Below, one piece after another: positions 1 to 10,249 of a DNA stretch of 64,000 bases. Where the stretch lies: contig OZ037848.1 in the NCBI GenBank assembly GCA_964035575.1, positions 1,488,001-1,552,000 of the forward strand. Reading direction: 5' to 3'. The translations under genes and the position numbers were made by a program. The DNA is from Rhynchopus sp. YZ270_cl-10 (taxonomy: Eukaryota; Euglenozoa; Diplonemea; Diplonemida; Diplonemidae). The notes below the pieces were generated by a model. That model was not told where the DNA came from. It made no database searches and saw nothing but the letters and a program-made list of their open reading frames with translations. Within the stretch, counting starts at the first letter, position 1. The number at the start of each line of letters is the position of its first letter.

Positions 1-1938
1 CCACAGCTTCCCCTTGCCCCACAGCTTCCTACCGCAGGGATGGCTTCTTCGTCGATGCCTCCTCCGGTTCCTGTGATGCAGGCGGCGCAGGCTCCTCCGG
101 TTCCCGCGCTTCCGCAAAGCGCGAAGGATACTTCGCCGTCAAAAAAAGAGTTGGAAAGTGTGGACGCATTTGTCGCAAGAATGTCGACAGAGGAGAACCC
201 TGATGCTCTGGTAGCTTCGGTGAGGGCAAGTGGAGATCCGAACTTTTCGTTTTTGGATCCATCCCATCCGCTTCATGGATTCTATAAATATCAGTTGACG
301 CAAACTTTGGAGGCGTTGGCGGCGTTGAAAGCAATGAAGGCAGCGAAGTTGTCTCCTACCCCTTCGCGGGATGTTCCACCACCAGCTCCTTCTGCGCTTC
401 CGGTGTCGACGTTGCCGTCTGCAGCAGGAATTCGATTGGGGGCAGGAGCACACACTGCAGCAGCAGCAGCTCCGTCAGCAGCGAGAACGTTGTCAGGAAA
501 CTCCGCTGCGTTGGATTGGAAGACCATCCAGAAGATGGAGATGGCAGCCATCCCTGCCTCAGAGGCCGCACCACAGCCAGAAGCATTGGTGGAAGACGCT
601 CTCGTGAAGGACTCTTCAGACCGCATGGAGCTGCCCCTGCCGTACATGGGGGGAGGTGTTATTGGCACCGTGCAGGAGAAGGTGTCCGGGACGGTGCCGC
701 TAACCGAGGTGCAGAAGGCGTCCCTGCGTGCGCCCCGCCAGGCAGTGCTCGTAGAGGCGATGACTGCAGGCAACTTCGACGATGCGCTCCGCCTCGCAGA
801 CCGGCTCTCAACAATCTCCACCAGGTCCGACGTCGGCCGCCGCATCGGAGGCAAGCAAAAGAGAGATTCCTCGGAGTCAGACAGCTCAGACAGCTCAGAG
901 CGGATAAAGGTATGTTCCTTTTTCGATTCTCCCGTTTTAGTTCATTTTTCTTTTAAAAAAAATCCCGAAAACCTGGTCCATTCCGCCCTGACTGTGAGGG
1001 AGATCATGACAATTCATTTTTTATTGGAAAACCACGAAATGGTAGGACTGCATGGTTGGGGTCCACTCCGGTACAGCCGGTCATTGTACCAAGGTACACT
1101 GTTCACGAGAGTGCTTTTGTATTTTCAAGTCAAATTTTTCTTTTGCCAAATTTGCTAAAACCCCCCTACAGCGTAAGAAGGCAAAGAAGAGGCGGAAGAA
1201 GGACGAAGTGCTCCAGATTGGTGCCGGGCCCGCAGCGCTTCCCATAGCACCTACTGGCAGAGGCATGCCCCCGACGGATTACTTATGTTCTTCGTGCAAG
1301 CGGAGGGGACATTGGTCAGAGGAATGCCCGTTGGCCAAAGAAAGCGCAAGTATGTCAAAACCCAAAAAAATATTTTTCCCCCAGTACACAGCATCAAGCG
1401 GAGAGCTTAGAGGAGGGCTTAGGTTCCTCATATGCCTCAATCTGCGCTTCGGAACGGCAAATATGGCTGCAAAAAAAAGGGAGGGGGAAAGGAAGGCAAG
1501 AAAGGAGAGAAGGAAAAAAAAAAAAAAAAAAAAAGGACCCACAACCTGCTTGTTGTCCCCTTCCCTAGTCCCTCCCCTTTTGCTTTTTTTTTAAATCCAC
1601 CCCTCAAAACACATCAAAAATACACACAAAATCCTCCAAACACACATAAAAAAACATCATATTCGTCGGCCGAGGCTGGATAAGATGAGGTGATGTGCTG
1701 CTCATCCTGGGATGTGCACATCCTCGCAAACAAACATCTTCATAATAAAAATGCCATGTTCATTTTTGCCAAAAAAAAAAGCATTTTTTCTGTATTAGCA
1801 CAACGATGCCTTTTAGGCACGTAGCTACCTGAGTACAAAGCAAGCACCCCCAGAAAGACGGATTTTCACAGCCTTTTTTGGTCTGATTTTTCGTGTATTC
1901 TTTGAGTACAGACCCTTGGAGGGGAGAAAAAGAGTTGT

Positions 1939-1984
<46 letters not shown>

Positions 1985-2666
1985 TGACGTTCTTTCCTGC
2001 AATGTGCGAATTTCTGCAAAAAGAAAAAACAAAAAAGAAAACCCCCCCATATTGACAACAGAAGCCACCCTCTTCCGAGCCCAGCTTTCTTGTTGTTACT
2101 AACTCCTCCCTCCCCTCTCCTCCCCTCCCTCCCCTCCCCTCCCCTCCCCTCCCACACACTCCCCCTCCATTTTTTTCACTTTACCCCCCACTCTCTCAAT
2201 CCACCTCCACCAACACTCTTCTTTGTTTTTTTTTTCATCTTCCCCCACCCTACAGCGAACGCGCCTCCTTCCAGCTATAAATGTCCTGCGTGTCAGAAGC
2301 CGGGGCACTGGGCGAAGGATTGCCCGACGTATGTACCCTCCTCCACCACCACCACCGCCACCACCCTCTCCTTTTAAAATCAACACAAAAAACAGGAAGC
2401 AGCAACCAGTCCAGGATGACGCGCAGAAGCGTGAGGCTGTGCGTGTTAAATGCAAGGACTGTGGTGAGGTGGGTCATTGGACTGCAGAGTGCCCGCGGAG
2501 ACGCGAGCCTCGTATGATTCCTAGGAGCGAGCTGCCTGCAGTGCCACGTATCCTTCCGTCTCGCGGTGGGGATCGCGACATGCGTGGCCCCCGTGGGGAT
2601 CGTGATTGCATCCTTCCATCGCGTGGAGGTGACCGTGACTGCATATTGCCACGCGGCAGAGATGAG

Positions 2667-2697
<31 letters not shown>

Positions 2698-2966
2698 CAC
2701 GCAGACGTCTCCCCGAACCCCGCGACCGTCGCGATCTACGAGACCTCACCCACTCCCAACGTGGCCGCGACCACGATAAACGGGACGTCCGCCCCACAGA
2801 CTGGCGGAGAAGTTCTTCCTCTCGCTCCCGTGATAGAAAAGACAAAAAGAAGGACAAAAAGGAAAAGAAAGACAAAAAGGGAGAGAAAGACAAGAAAGAG
2901 AAAAAAGACAAAAAAGACAAAAAGGATAAGAAGGAGAAGAAGGACGGCCGATCTGTAAATATCTGA
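1..2966 (+). CDS. SURP-domain, triple CCHC zinc-knuckle RNA-binding protein (5' partial)
   Basis: Probable pre-mRNA splicing or RNA-processing factor in the nucleus. I read exons as <1..909, 1172..1349, 2256..2328 and 2396..2966; all introns start GTATGT and end CAG, and the frame is kept across each. The frame is open upstream of the first ATG (position 40) to the window edge, and the codons there read as more Pro/Gln/Leu-rich protein, so the true start probably lies outside. Counting from that ATG the protein has 563 residues. A SURP (SWAP)-like segment lies near residues 42-95 (FSFLDPSHPLHGFYKY). Three zinc knuckles of the form C-x2-C-x4-H-x4-C follow at about 329-342, 359-372 and 393-406, each with Trp after the His. 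The C-terminus is Arg/Asp repeats (hexanucleotide GGGACA at DNA level) and then a Lys-rich tail. The domain calls come from motif reading; the exact function is inferred. Confidence 0.8.
1027..1136 (+). repeat. Dispersed repeat family E, copy in intron 1 of the SURP gene
   Basis: About 110 bp starting near AAACCACGAAATGG and ending near TTCAAGTCAAATT, lying inside the first intron of the SURP gene. Related copies occur at 3713-3791 (with an internal deletion) and 27115-27237, all in the same orientation. Function unknown; it may be a short interspersed element or a remnant of one. Confidence 0.7.
1941..1983 (+). repeat. 43-base poly-T tract inside intron 2 of the SURP gene
   Basis: An uninterrupted T run of about 43 bases within the 906 bp intron (1350..2255). 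The same intron also holds a C/T-rich stretch at 2100-2160. A tract this long is prone to length error in sequencing and replication. Confidence 0.9.
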
Positions 2967-3110
2967 TGGGTTTTCTTTCTTTTTTATTTTGCTGAGGGGT
3001 TCGGGGTGTGGGTGTTGGGGATATATTTATTTTTTTTTGGTGCAAAAAATATTGGGGGAAAAACGGGTTTTGCACAAAAAACAATGTGGGCTGCACGATG
3101 AAAGCAAACT

Positions 3111-3218
3111 CACACGGGTTACCTACGGTCGTCTACGATTGTAGTATCGTACTCTAATAATACAAAAAGAGGGTACAATCGTAGTTGATCGTACCATGGT
3201 CGTAGGTCTCCCGTGTAG
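3111..3218. repeat. Imperfect foldback (miniature-element-like)
   Basis: The two ends are approximate reverse complements: ACACGGG..ACCTACG on the left and CGTAGG..CCCGTGT on the right. The interior repeats a CGATTGTA/TACAATCG complementarity. The structure resembles a miniature inverted-repeat element, but I see no clear target duplication. Confidence 0.5.
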
Positions 3219-3508
3219 TAATTCTCTTCAACACTCTTTTTTTTATGTTGGATGATCAAAAAAAAAGTTTCTGTTAGTTCCCCCCCTGAGAAAAAGGTTT
3301 CTAGCAAAATGGACCCCCCCGTCGTTTAAAATAAAATAGCGACCCACCCCAGCCGGCAAAAATACTATAGATTCAAGTTTTTTTTTTTTAAAATGTGACA
3401 AAAAAAAAAAAAATGGGTGTAATGGGTTCCCCAGAGTATTGTTAACGGCACTCTACAGAATCCCACACAAGCAGTACCTGGCCCTTGTTCTGGCCCTGTT
3501 TTTTCCCC

Positions 3509-3605
3509 TGTGCATACCAATGAAGTGATCTCTGGGGTTCGATAACCCACGGAGAACCGGTGCCTGCGTCTGCCGATGAACGATGAGGCGTTTGCACTTT
3601 TCAAC
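3509..3605 (+). repeat. Dispersed repeat family A
   Basis: About 97 bp from TGCATACCAATGAAGTG to GGCGTTTGCACTTTTCAAC. A close copy is at 57041-57132 and a partial copy at 57374-57405. The closing motif GGCGTTTGCACTT recurs alone near 3893 and 62302. It contains GGTTCGATAACC, close to a polymerase III B box but with one extra base, so a tRNA-derived SINE is possible but unproven. Confidence 0.7.
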
Positions 3606-4345
3606 TTCTCTTTTTCCCCCAAGACTTAGCTTGACCACGTCCTTTTGTCTTTTTTTTTATGTCAAAGGTGACTGAGCTCGCCTACTAGGATTGTGTACAC
3701 ACTTTCTTTGTCAGATGTAAACCACGAAATGGATGTAGGACTGCACATTGTACCAAGGTACGCTAGGAGAGGGATTTTGTATTTTTCAATGTAGTTCAGG
3801 CTGGGGTATAAAGAAGCTTGCTTGTGGCCTGTCGAGCGGTTGTGAACCGCCTTCCGTGAACTAACCTGTTGTTGGGTGTCCCCGCGTATACTGCGGCGTT
3901 TGCACCTTTTTTTCATCTTAAGGTGGTCTTTGTGGGACCCTCAAAACCTTCTTTTTCGAAAGAAAAGAATGTGTCTGAAATAATCATGAAGGTGACAAAC
4001 ACGAGGCTTAGAGAGACATTACTTTGTGTTGCGTTTCAAGTCAACTTTTTAGCTTAGCCTAATACTTAAAAGGGGAGATGGGGAGGATGGCGGCTGTCTT
4101 GTGATAACAGCTCAAATTACATCATGCGCAATACTGCATTATGTATTGTGGGTAATCATCACAACACAGCCACCACTATGAGGGGAGGGGTAATGACATG
4201 GACGCAGGACTCTACCGCGTGTCATGTTGCAGGTGTTTTTTTTCTCTTTCTTCTTCTTTTTTTTTCTTTTTTCTTCTACTGATAATCTGCAGTCGTGCAG
4301 CTGCCCCCACGACGTTCACTCCAGCAGTGCACAGATAATATCTAA

Positions 4346-4391
4346 CAAGGTGACTAAGCACGAGAGGCATAGGCTCATCTTGCAAAACTCT
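4346..4391 (+). repeat. Dispersed repeat family C (representative copy)
   Basis: A motif of about 40-45 bp reading roughly AAGGTGACTAAGCACGAG then AGGCTTAGGTTCATCTT. Other recognisable copies are at 17198-17245, 22177-22222, 22322-22365, 27951-27994, 33841-33880 and 63959-63997. Copies are diverged. All those found lie in the same orientation. Function unknown. Confidence 0.6.
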
Positions 4392-4434
4392 TTTTGTTGT
4401 TGTTGTATCGTTCCAGAAAAAAAAGTATCGTATT

Positions 4435-5908
4435 TGGGGAGATCCGGGTGCCCGCAACAACAATATTCACAAGCAATCACAAAAAAAAAATCCTCTTCAC
4501 AAAAAATCACAAACAATCACAAACAAAAAATCTTATTCACACAAAATCACACAAAATCACAAAAAATAAATCCTATTCACAAAAAATCACAAACAATCAC
4601 AAAAAATAAATCCTATTCGCAAAAAAACACAAACGATCACAAAAAATCACAAAAATCACAAAAAATCACAAAAAAAAAATCCTATTCACAAACAATCACA
4701 AAAAATCACAAACAAAAAATCTTATTCACAAAAAATCACACAAAATCACAAAAAATAAATCCTATTCACAAAAAATCACAAACAATCACAAAAAATCACA
4801 AAAAATCACATCCACTTTTTGTGATTTTTTGTGATTTTTTGTGATTGTTTGTGATTTTTTGTGAATAGGATTTTTTTTTTTGTGATTGCTTCAGGGCGTT
4901 CGCTATCGCCATCGTTTTTTCCTGATCGTGGCGAAATGCCAAAAACCCCGAAATTTTCGTTTTTTTACTAGTGCTTAAAATAGGTCAAAAAAAATTTTCC
5001 CGCCGGAGAGAAGTTAGTTCGTGGGGTGAATCCCTGGTACTGAATGGTCAAAAAAAATTTGCGATTTGCGCGTGATTCCTTCCCCAGCACAAGTGATATT
5101 ACAGCTGAACTTTCCTGATACTAAAACCAGCAAAACGATGGAGAATTTCATCAATCCCCCCTCACTGAGGGTCTCTTTGTGTTGTTTAATCAAACAGATG
5201 TACAAGAGAGGCATCTGTCATATGAGACTTCATCCTTATTTTGATTATTTTCAACTCTCTGCCGTTGAAAGTAGAGTTGACACGAGCAGTGACACCTTCT
5301 ATAACAGGGGGTACGGTACACCTTCAGCAGACTGCAGGATTGAGGAGCGAGCGGGAGTGCTGGGGAAACTTCCTCTCACGGCAGGCGGGTTTGCGGATGA
5401 TTTTGAGTACAGTGGACACCCCTCTACGACCCCCCCTCCGGGGGGGTCTACAGGGTGGTGGGGAGAAATCTCTCTCTCTCTTTTTTTTTTTTTTTTCCCC
5501 CTTTTTTTATTTATTTATTTATTTATACAGGGTTTCGCCCCGGTGGGGCGAAGCCCTGGGGCGAAATAAAATGTCATTTTTTCAGGAAAAGATTTTTTTA
5601 ACGAAAAAAAATATTTTTCGCCCCGGGGCGAACGCCCTGGATTGCTTGTGATTTTTTGTGAATAGGATTTATTTTTTTGTGATTTTGTGTGATTTTTTGT
5701 GAATAAGATTTTTTGTTTGTGATTTTTTGTGATTTTTTGTGAATAGGATTTTTTTTTTGTGATTGCTTGTGATTTTTTGTGATTTGTTGTGAATAGAATT
5801 TTTTTTTTTGTGATTTTTTGTATTTATTTTGTGTGATTTTGTGTGATTTGTTGTGATTTGTTGTGATTTTTTGTGAATATTGTTGTTGCGGGCACCCGGA
5901 TCTCCCCA
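4435..5908. mobile_element. 1474 bp TIR element with 5 bp target duplication GTATT
   Basis: Perfect 38 bp terminal inverted repeats start with TGGGGAGATCC (4435-4472, and its complement at 5871-5908). The identical pentamer GTATT flanks both sides (4430-4434 and 5909-5913). Just inside both ends are long arrays of a short motif of the type AAAAAATCACAAACAATCAC, in opposite orientation on the two arms, so the element could form a large hairpin. No transposase is recognisable, so it is non-autonomous. Another hAT-type element sits inside it (4892-5639). Terminal base plus TSD length resemble the 17754-18045 element. Confidence 0.85.
4892..5639. mobile_element. 748 bp hAT-type non-autonomous element nested in the larger element
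   Basis: Termini are CAGGGCGTTCGC and its exact complement, flanked by the perfect 8 bp direct repeat GATTGCTT (4884-4891 and 5640-5647). An 8 bp duplication and CAGGG-type ends are the hallmark of hAT transposons. The interior has no recognisable transposase. The longest open frame (5066-5569) does not resemble a known protein, and there is a short GC-rich palindrome near 5428-5450. It is the youngest layer of the nest because it interrupts the TCACAAA array of the enclosing element. Confidence 0.85.
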
Positions 5909-6345
5909 GTATTCGTACAAAATTATTGACCGTACTAATGTTCGGCGTAATTCGACCTTTTCAAGATTTTTCTGGAAGTTCGACCTTTTTTACGGTCGAC
6001 CACTTCTACGAATATGGTATGTGCGTTTTTTTGTGTTTCTATTAAAATCTGTGTGCAGTAGCTTCTCTGAAAGGGTTTCGCAAAAAGAAAATCATAAAAA
6101 AAATGATAGGTGTGAAAAGATAAAGTTGAAGAGAAAAAAAAAATAACAAACAATTCACCCCCAGAGAACGAAACCAAAAAAACCCCCCCCTTCATCTTCC
6201 CCCTAAAAAAATATATAGTGAAATAGTTGTCAGAATGGCGGCGTGACACTAAAACTCAACAGATTATCAAAAAAAATGGATCATTTTCTTCTTCTTTTTT
6301 TTCCGGCTCTCTCTCATATAGTGAAGGGAAAACTGTCAGCACAGT

Positions 6346-6501
6346 TTAATACGTGCCTCTGTCACGTCGTTGAGCGGCCAGCTCGCGTTCTGCTGCAGAG
6401 AGCTCTTCTGTCTGTGTCGCAAGGTCTCGACTTAAGGCATCTGACTCAGCATTTGCCAAATACAGGTGATGCTTGCACTGCCTCACCTCGCCCTCCAACT
6501 G
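6346..6501 (-). other. Possible coiled-coil coding fragment or orphan exon
   Basis: On the minus strand a 52-codon frame opens just after a CCAG acceptor-like site at 6501 and ends at a stop (6346-6348). Its Glu/Ala/Leu/Arg-rich composition (for example ATQTEELSAAERELAAQRR) looks like coiled coil and its codon use resembles the neighbouring genes. No further exons were found, so it may be a gene remnant or chance. The rest of 6020-6704 shows nothing I can assign. Confidence 0.3.
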
Positions 6502-6704
6502 GCCATGTACCCCCCTTACTCAAAACAAAAAACAAAAACAAAACAAAGTTGAAACAAACTTTTCAAACCCCCTCACTCATCCCGCCCCCATACAGAACTG
6601 TGAAGGGAAATTGATTAGAAAAAGAAACACACACATACACAACCCCTACTTCTCTTTCTCCTCTCTCCTCCTCCACCATCTCGTCACTCAGCTCAGCACG
6701 CAAC

Positions 6705-9402
6705 ATGGAGTACACCATCGACGAGGTCAGCAAAGGAGGAGAGGTGCTGAACAGATACATTCGTGGCCGTTTGTTGGGTAAGGGCGGGTTTGCGAAATGC
6801 TATGAAGCCACTCACGTTGACACCAAGGAGAAGCTGGCGGTGAAGGTCATTTCGAAGGCATCTCTTGAAAAGCCGAAGACACGACAGAAGTTGAAAACCG
6901 AAATCAAAATTCATCGGTCGATCACACATCGGCATATTGTGCGGTTCCACAAATACTTTGAGGACAACCGCAACGTGTACATTATGATGGAGCTTTGCAA
7001 AGGCCAGACGCTTATGGAACAAAGCAACCGAAAGGGCCGCTTTTCCGAAGAAGAAACTGCTTATCTTTTGCACCAATGCCTACTCTCTTTGAAACACATG
7101 CATGCACAGGGGATTATCCACCGGGACCTCAAGCTAGGTAACATCATGCTGTCTGCCGACAATGAGGTTAAAGTCGGTGATTTCGGTCTCGCTGCAAAGG
7201 TTGACCATATCGGCGAAAAGCGTCGCACCCTTTGCGGTACACCTAACTACATTGCACCAGAGATCCTGCAGAATGGGCACATCCATTCATTTGAAGTCGA
7301 TGTGTGGACAGTAGGCATCATCATGTACGCGATGCTGTGCGGAAAGCCTCCGTTCCAGACCTCCGATGTGAAGACAACGTACGGTCGCATCAAGCGCTGC
7401 TCCTACTCCTTCCCGCCTCATGTTGCGTTGAGCAGAGAGGCAAAGGGAATGATCGCCCGCATACTCCAGGTCAACCCAGATGCAAGACCGAGTGTGCAAG
7501 AACTGCTGGAGGACCCATGGTTTTCGATGCACAAAGCAAGGACGTACGCGCCGTTGTCTCTGTTCACCCCGGGGACTGCGAGCTACCACGCGCAGCAGCT
7601 GCGGCTTGTGGAGGAGAGGAAGCACAACCCTGCTGCGGAGGCGAGTCTGCCGGCAGGGAGGGACAAGGCAAGGAGGGAGCCTCTGGGGCGGATTGACAGC
7701 AACGTTGCAGGGCGTGCGGCAGGGAACGAAAAGATTGTGTACGAAGGGGGCCGTGTGCCGCGGACACGCAGCATGGCCATCAGAGGTGAGGAGAACAACG
7801 TGCCGGCAGTGGGCAGCCCGCAGCACAGAGGGGTACGCAGCAACTCCGCAGCGCTCAAGCCGCAGTCGGTGTACACAAGACATGGGGGTGGTGGTGGTGG
7901 TGGTGGTGCTAAGGTATGTAAAAAAAACCCCCCGAAAGCAGATATTTGGTGAATCGCCAACGGGTAAGGGCCCAGAGACCCATTTTTAGGCAAAAAAAAG
8001 TCGCCTTCGGCATTCAAGGGTTAAAGGTGGCTGTGTGTTGTCTTGGTTCTCTTTGGTTTACTCTTCTGCACCCACCCCTTACAGTCGCCTAGTGCATACC
8101 TCCGTCGCATGCCCACACGCAGCAGCAGTGCCGCAGGTAGTGGGAGTCCTCTGCGCCTCTACAACTCCTCCCCAGCTGTACCCTCAGAATCCCCACAGGC
8201 CATGCGCTCTGCGTCGCGCAGTGGCTCGCCCTCGGCAGCAGGCATCGAACGCCTGCAGAACGTCCGTCGCTCACCCTCCGCAGGAAGCTCCCGAGGACGC
8301 GTGTCGTCACCGTCGTCGTCCTCTCGGCAGCCTCACGTCCTCCGCCCGCAGCGGGGCTCCAGCAGCAGCACTGCGTCGAGACCTCGGTTCCTTGCCCGCT
8401 CGGTATGCATGCATTGTAGTCAACTAACCCCTCAAAACACCCCCCTCCGCACAGTCAAGCCCTTCCCCCTCGGTCCCTTCCTCGACCATAGTACGCCGCT
8501 CTTCCTCTCCTAGCGAGACTGCTGTGTCTGCACCTGCCTCAACACCAGCACCACAAGCACCAGCAGCACCAGCACCACAAGCAGCACCCACCGTGAGCAG
8601 CCCATCCCCCGCTCCTGCACCATCTGCAACACCTGATGTTGTCCGTCAGACGGCGAACGACGACGACGACCAGAACTTGACACGCCTGCACACCAAGCTT
8701 GAGGAGACCCTTGCACTCAACGGGCAGGGGGAGGCTGAGGGCACAGCACCACAACTGCTCGGCCCGCAGCTGTGGGTGACGGAGTGCACAGACTTCACGA
8801 AGGAGTACGGGCTTGCGTACCGCCTCTCCAACGGACAGATCGCAGTGCACTTCAACGACAACACCAAGATGGTGCACAGTGTTGATACAGGCGTCATCTG
8901 GTACGTCGACAGAATCAAGACACGCGACAGAACGCGCGCAGCGAAGGAGAGCATCTCGCAGCACCACATCTCGAGCTACCCGGACTCACTCAGCAAGAAG
9001 GTCACGCTCATCACCTACTTTGGAAACTACATTGTGCGGTTCAAGGGGCGCCCCGCGAGGCAGGGGCAGCAGGATGTGGTGACGTGCAGCACAGCGGACA
9101 CAACTGCGTCCTCCGGTGTGGCAAACCCTGGCAGCGACGGTCTCGTGTACGTACGGAAGTGGCTCAAGACGCCCGAGGCAACGATCTTCCGACTTTCGAA
9201 CAAAACTGTGCAAGTCTCGTTCGCAGACCAAACGGAAGTCATCCTCTCAGCTGAAGCAAAGCTAGTGACATACACCGAGCGGAACGGAGAGCGTTCCACC
9301 TTCTCTCTCAGCTCCATGTCCTACACCCAGCCAGAGGTAGCACATCGTCTGAGGCACACAAAGGACATTATTGGTCAGCTCATCAACGTTAACCGGAGGT
9401 AA
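6705..9402 (+). CDS. PLK: Polo-like kinase
   Basis: Serine/threonine kinase of the polo family, expected to control mitotic entry, spindle poles and cytokinesis. Exons 6705..7913, 8085..8402 and 8455..9402, with two phase-0 introns (171 and 52 bp); 824 residues. The kinase domain occupies about residues 18-275: glycine loop GKGGFAKC (25-32), Lys47, HRD at 139-141, DFG at 159-161, and Thr175 in RRTLCGTPNYIAPE at the position of PLK1 Thr210. A long Ser/Pro/Gly-rich linker follows, including a polyglycine run encoded by GGT repeats. Two polo boxes start near 615 and 740, giving PLK1-type architecture. Trp616 matches PLK1 Trp414, but the phosphate-pincer His538/Lys540 positions appear as Gln768 and Glu770. 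The start is the first ATG, after a pyrimidine-rich leader. Confidence 0.95.
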
Positions 9403-9499
9403 AAAAAAAAATCTGTACTTCATTGGTCCCCACCAGTGGAGTCCCCCATACAGGAGGAAGGGAGGGGGCTTGCCCTCTCCCACCATACTACACGCGAAT

Positions 9500-10000
9500 A
9501 TGACTCTCCTTTTAAGGAGATATGATATGGCGATTGCTCAGTCGCGGGCTATGATGGATGAGGCGGTGACTGAGGAAAAGTGGTGTGCTGCGGCCGACCT
9601 GGTGTCAGCTGCATGCACTCTATCGGGGCTGATCTCGCAGCTCACGATAGAGGTGGCAGAAGAGGAAACGGCGGTGCAACCGCCACATGACGAGACACCG
9701 CGGGCCGTAGCGCTTGCGATGTTGGTGCGAGCAGCAGCAGCGACTTGCACCGAAGACGAGACACCCGGCGCCTGCTTCCCCGCAGGAGCCACCACAACAG
9801 CGACCCCCACCATGACGTGCACCACCGGTGGGAAGGTCAAGACGCCTCACAAGGCGCTGAAGAACAAGCCCCCGCCGCCGCCCCCACCCGACCGTGGGTT
9901 GACTGCAGCCAGGAAGCCAGTGCCGCCGCCGCCGCCCAATCGAGACTGGTCGACGACAACCGCCATGAGCATTGCATGGAGTAACTCCGGCATCACTTAG
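9500..10000 (+). CDS. Small proline-rich protein of unknown function
   Basis: 166 residues from the ATG at 9500, only 97 bp after the polo kinase stop. Residues 1-60 look helical (leading MTLLLRRYDMAIAQSRAM) and include a Trp. The middle is Ala/Thr-rich and the end holds two runs of seven and five prolines, separated by basic residues, of the kind bound by SH3, WW or profilin partners. No domain is recognised; the helical start is loosely like an MIT-type hairpin, which I would not rely on. The short gap to the kinase means the two transcripts must overlap or abut. The frame is open upstream to 9371, so the start could be earlier. Confidence 0.6.
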   Translation: MTLLLRRYDMAIAQSRAMMDEAVTEEKWCAAADLVSAACTLSGLISQLTIEVAEEETAVQPPHDETPRAVALAMLVRAAAATCTEDETPGACFPAGATTTATPTMTCTTGGKVKTPHKALKNKPPPPPPPDRGLTAARKPVPPPPPNRDWSTTTAMSIAWSNSGIT

Positions 10001-10004
10001 ACGC

Positions 10005-10066
10005 GTGTAGTATAGTGGAGTTCATCTTCGGGTGTCTACACTAAAACAACCAAGTTTTCAAAAAAA
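10005..10066 (+). repeat. Dispersed repeat family D
   Basis: About 60 bp: TAGTATAGTGGAGTTCATC followed by CGGGTG, CTACACTAA and CAACCAAGTTTTCAAAAA. Copies at 15078-15131 (shorter) and 57693-57752. The opening TAGTATAGTGG resembles a tRNA A box, but there is no matching B box nearby. All three copies are in the same orientation. Confidence 0.65.
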
Positions 10067-10249
10067 TGAAGAAAAAGGAGAGTAAAAAAAAATGCTGCAA
10101 TTTGTGAAGACCACTGTGGAGAACTGTGGTGCTTTTGTTCGTAGAGATTACCACCTGATTTGTGATTTAGCCCAACGCCAAACACCGGTCAAAATCAGGT
10201 GGGAGATGATTGAAGCAACGGATGACGCAGATTGTCTTTGATTCCTTTT

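Larger units (their letters stand above)
2967..4425. other. Intergenic stretch without a gene
   Basis: No convincing coding region. It holds a foldback at 3111-3218, dispersed repeats at 3509-3605 (family A) and 3713-3791 (family E), a family C copy at 4346-4391, and many A/T runs. Confidence 0.7.
4426..6019. mobile_element. TA-flanked miniature element interrupted by a larger transposon
   Basis: The outer layer of a three-level nest. The right part (5909-6019) matches, in reverse complement, the intact palindromic element at 27634-27739 across about 100 bp with few differences. The left end is only TATCGTATT at 4426-4434, directly before the larger inserted element. TA lies at both outer ends (4426-4427 and 6018-6019), as expected for Tc1/mariner-type target duplications. 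Family assignment rests on termini only; no transposase is present. Confidence 0.7.

Noticed and set aside
291-854. 187-codon minus-strand frame opposite the first SURP gene exon
   Set aside because: It lies wholly over a well-supported exon and has the composition of an antisense shadow.
3509-3605. tRNA gene, suggested by GGGGTTCGATAACCC
   Set aside because: The T-arm-like stem does not pair correctly with a seven-base loop and no acceptor, D or anticodon arm can be drawn around it. Kept only as a dispersed repeat.
5066-5569. 167-codon frame inside the nested hAT-type element
   Set aside because: No transposase motifs, and it runs into homopolymers and a GC palindrome. It could be captured sequence but nothing supports a gene.
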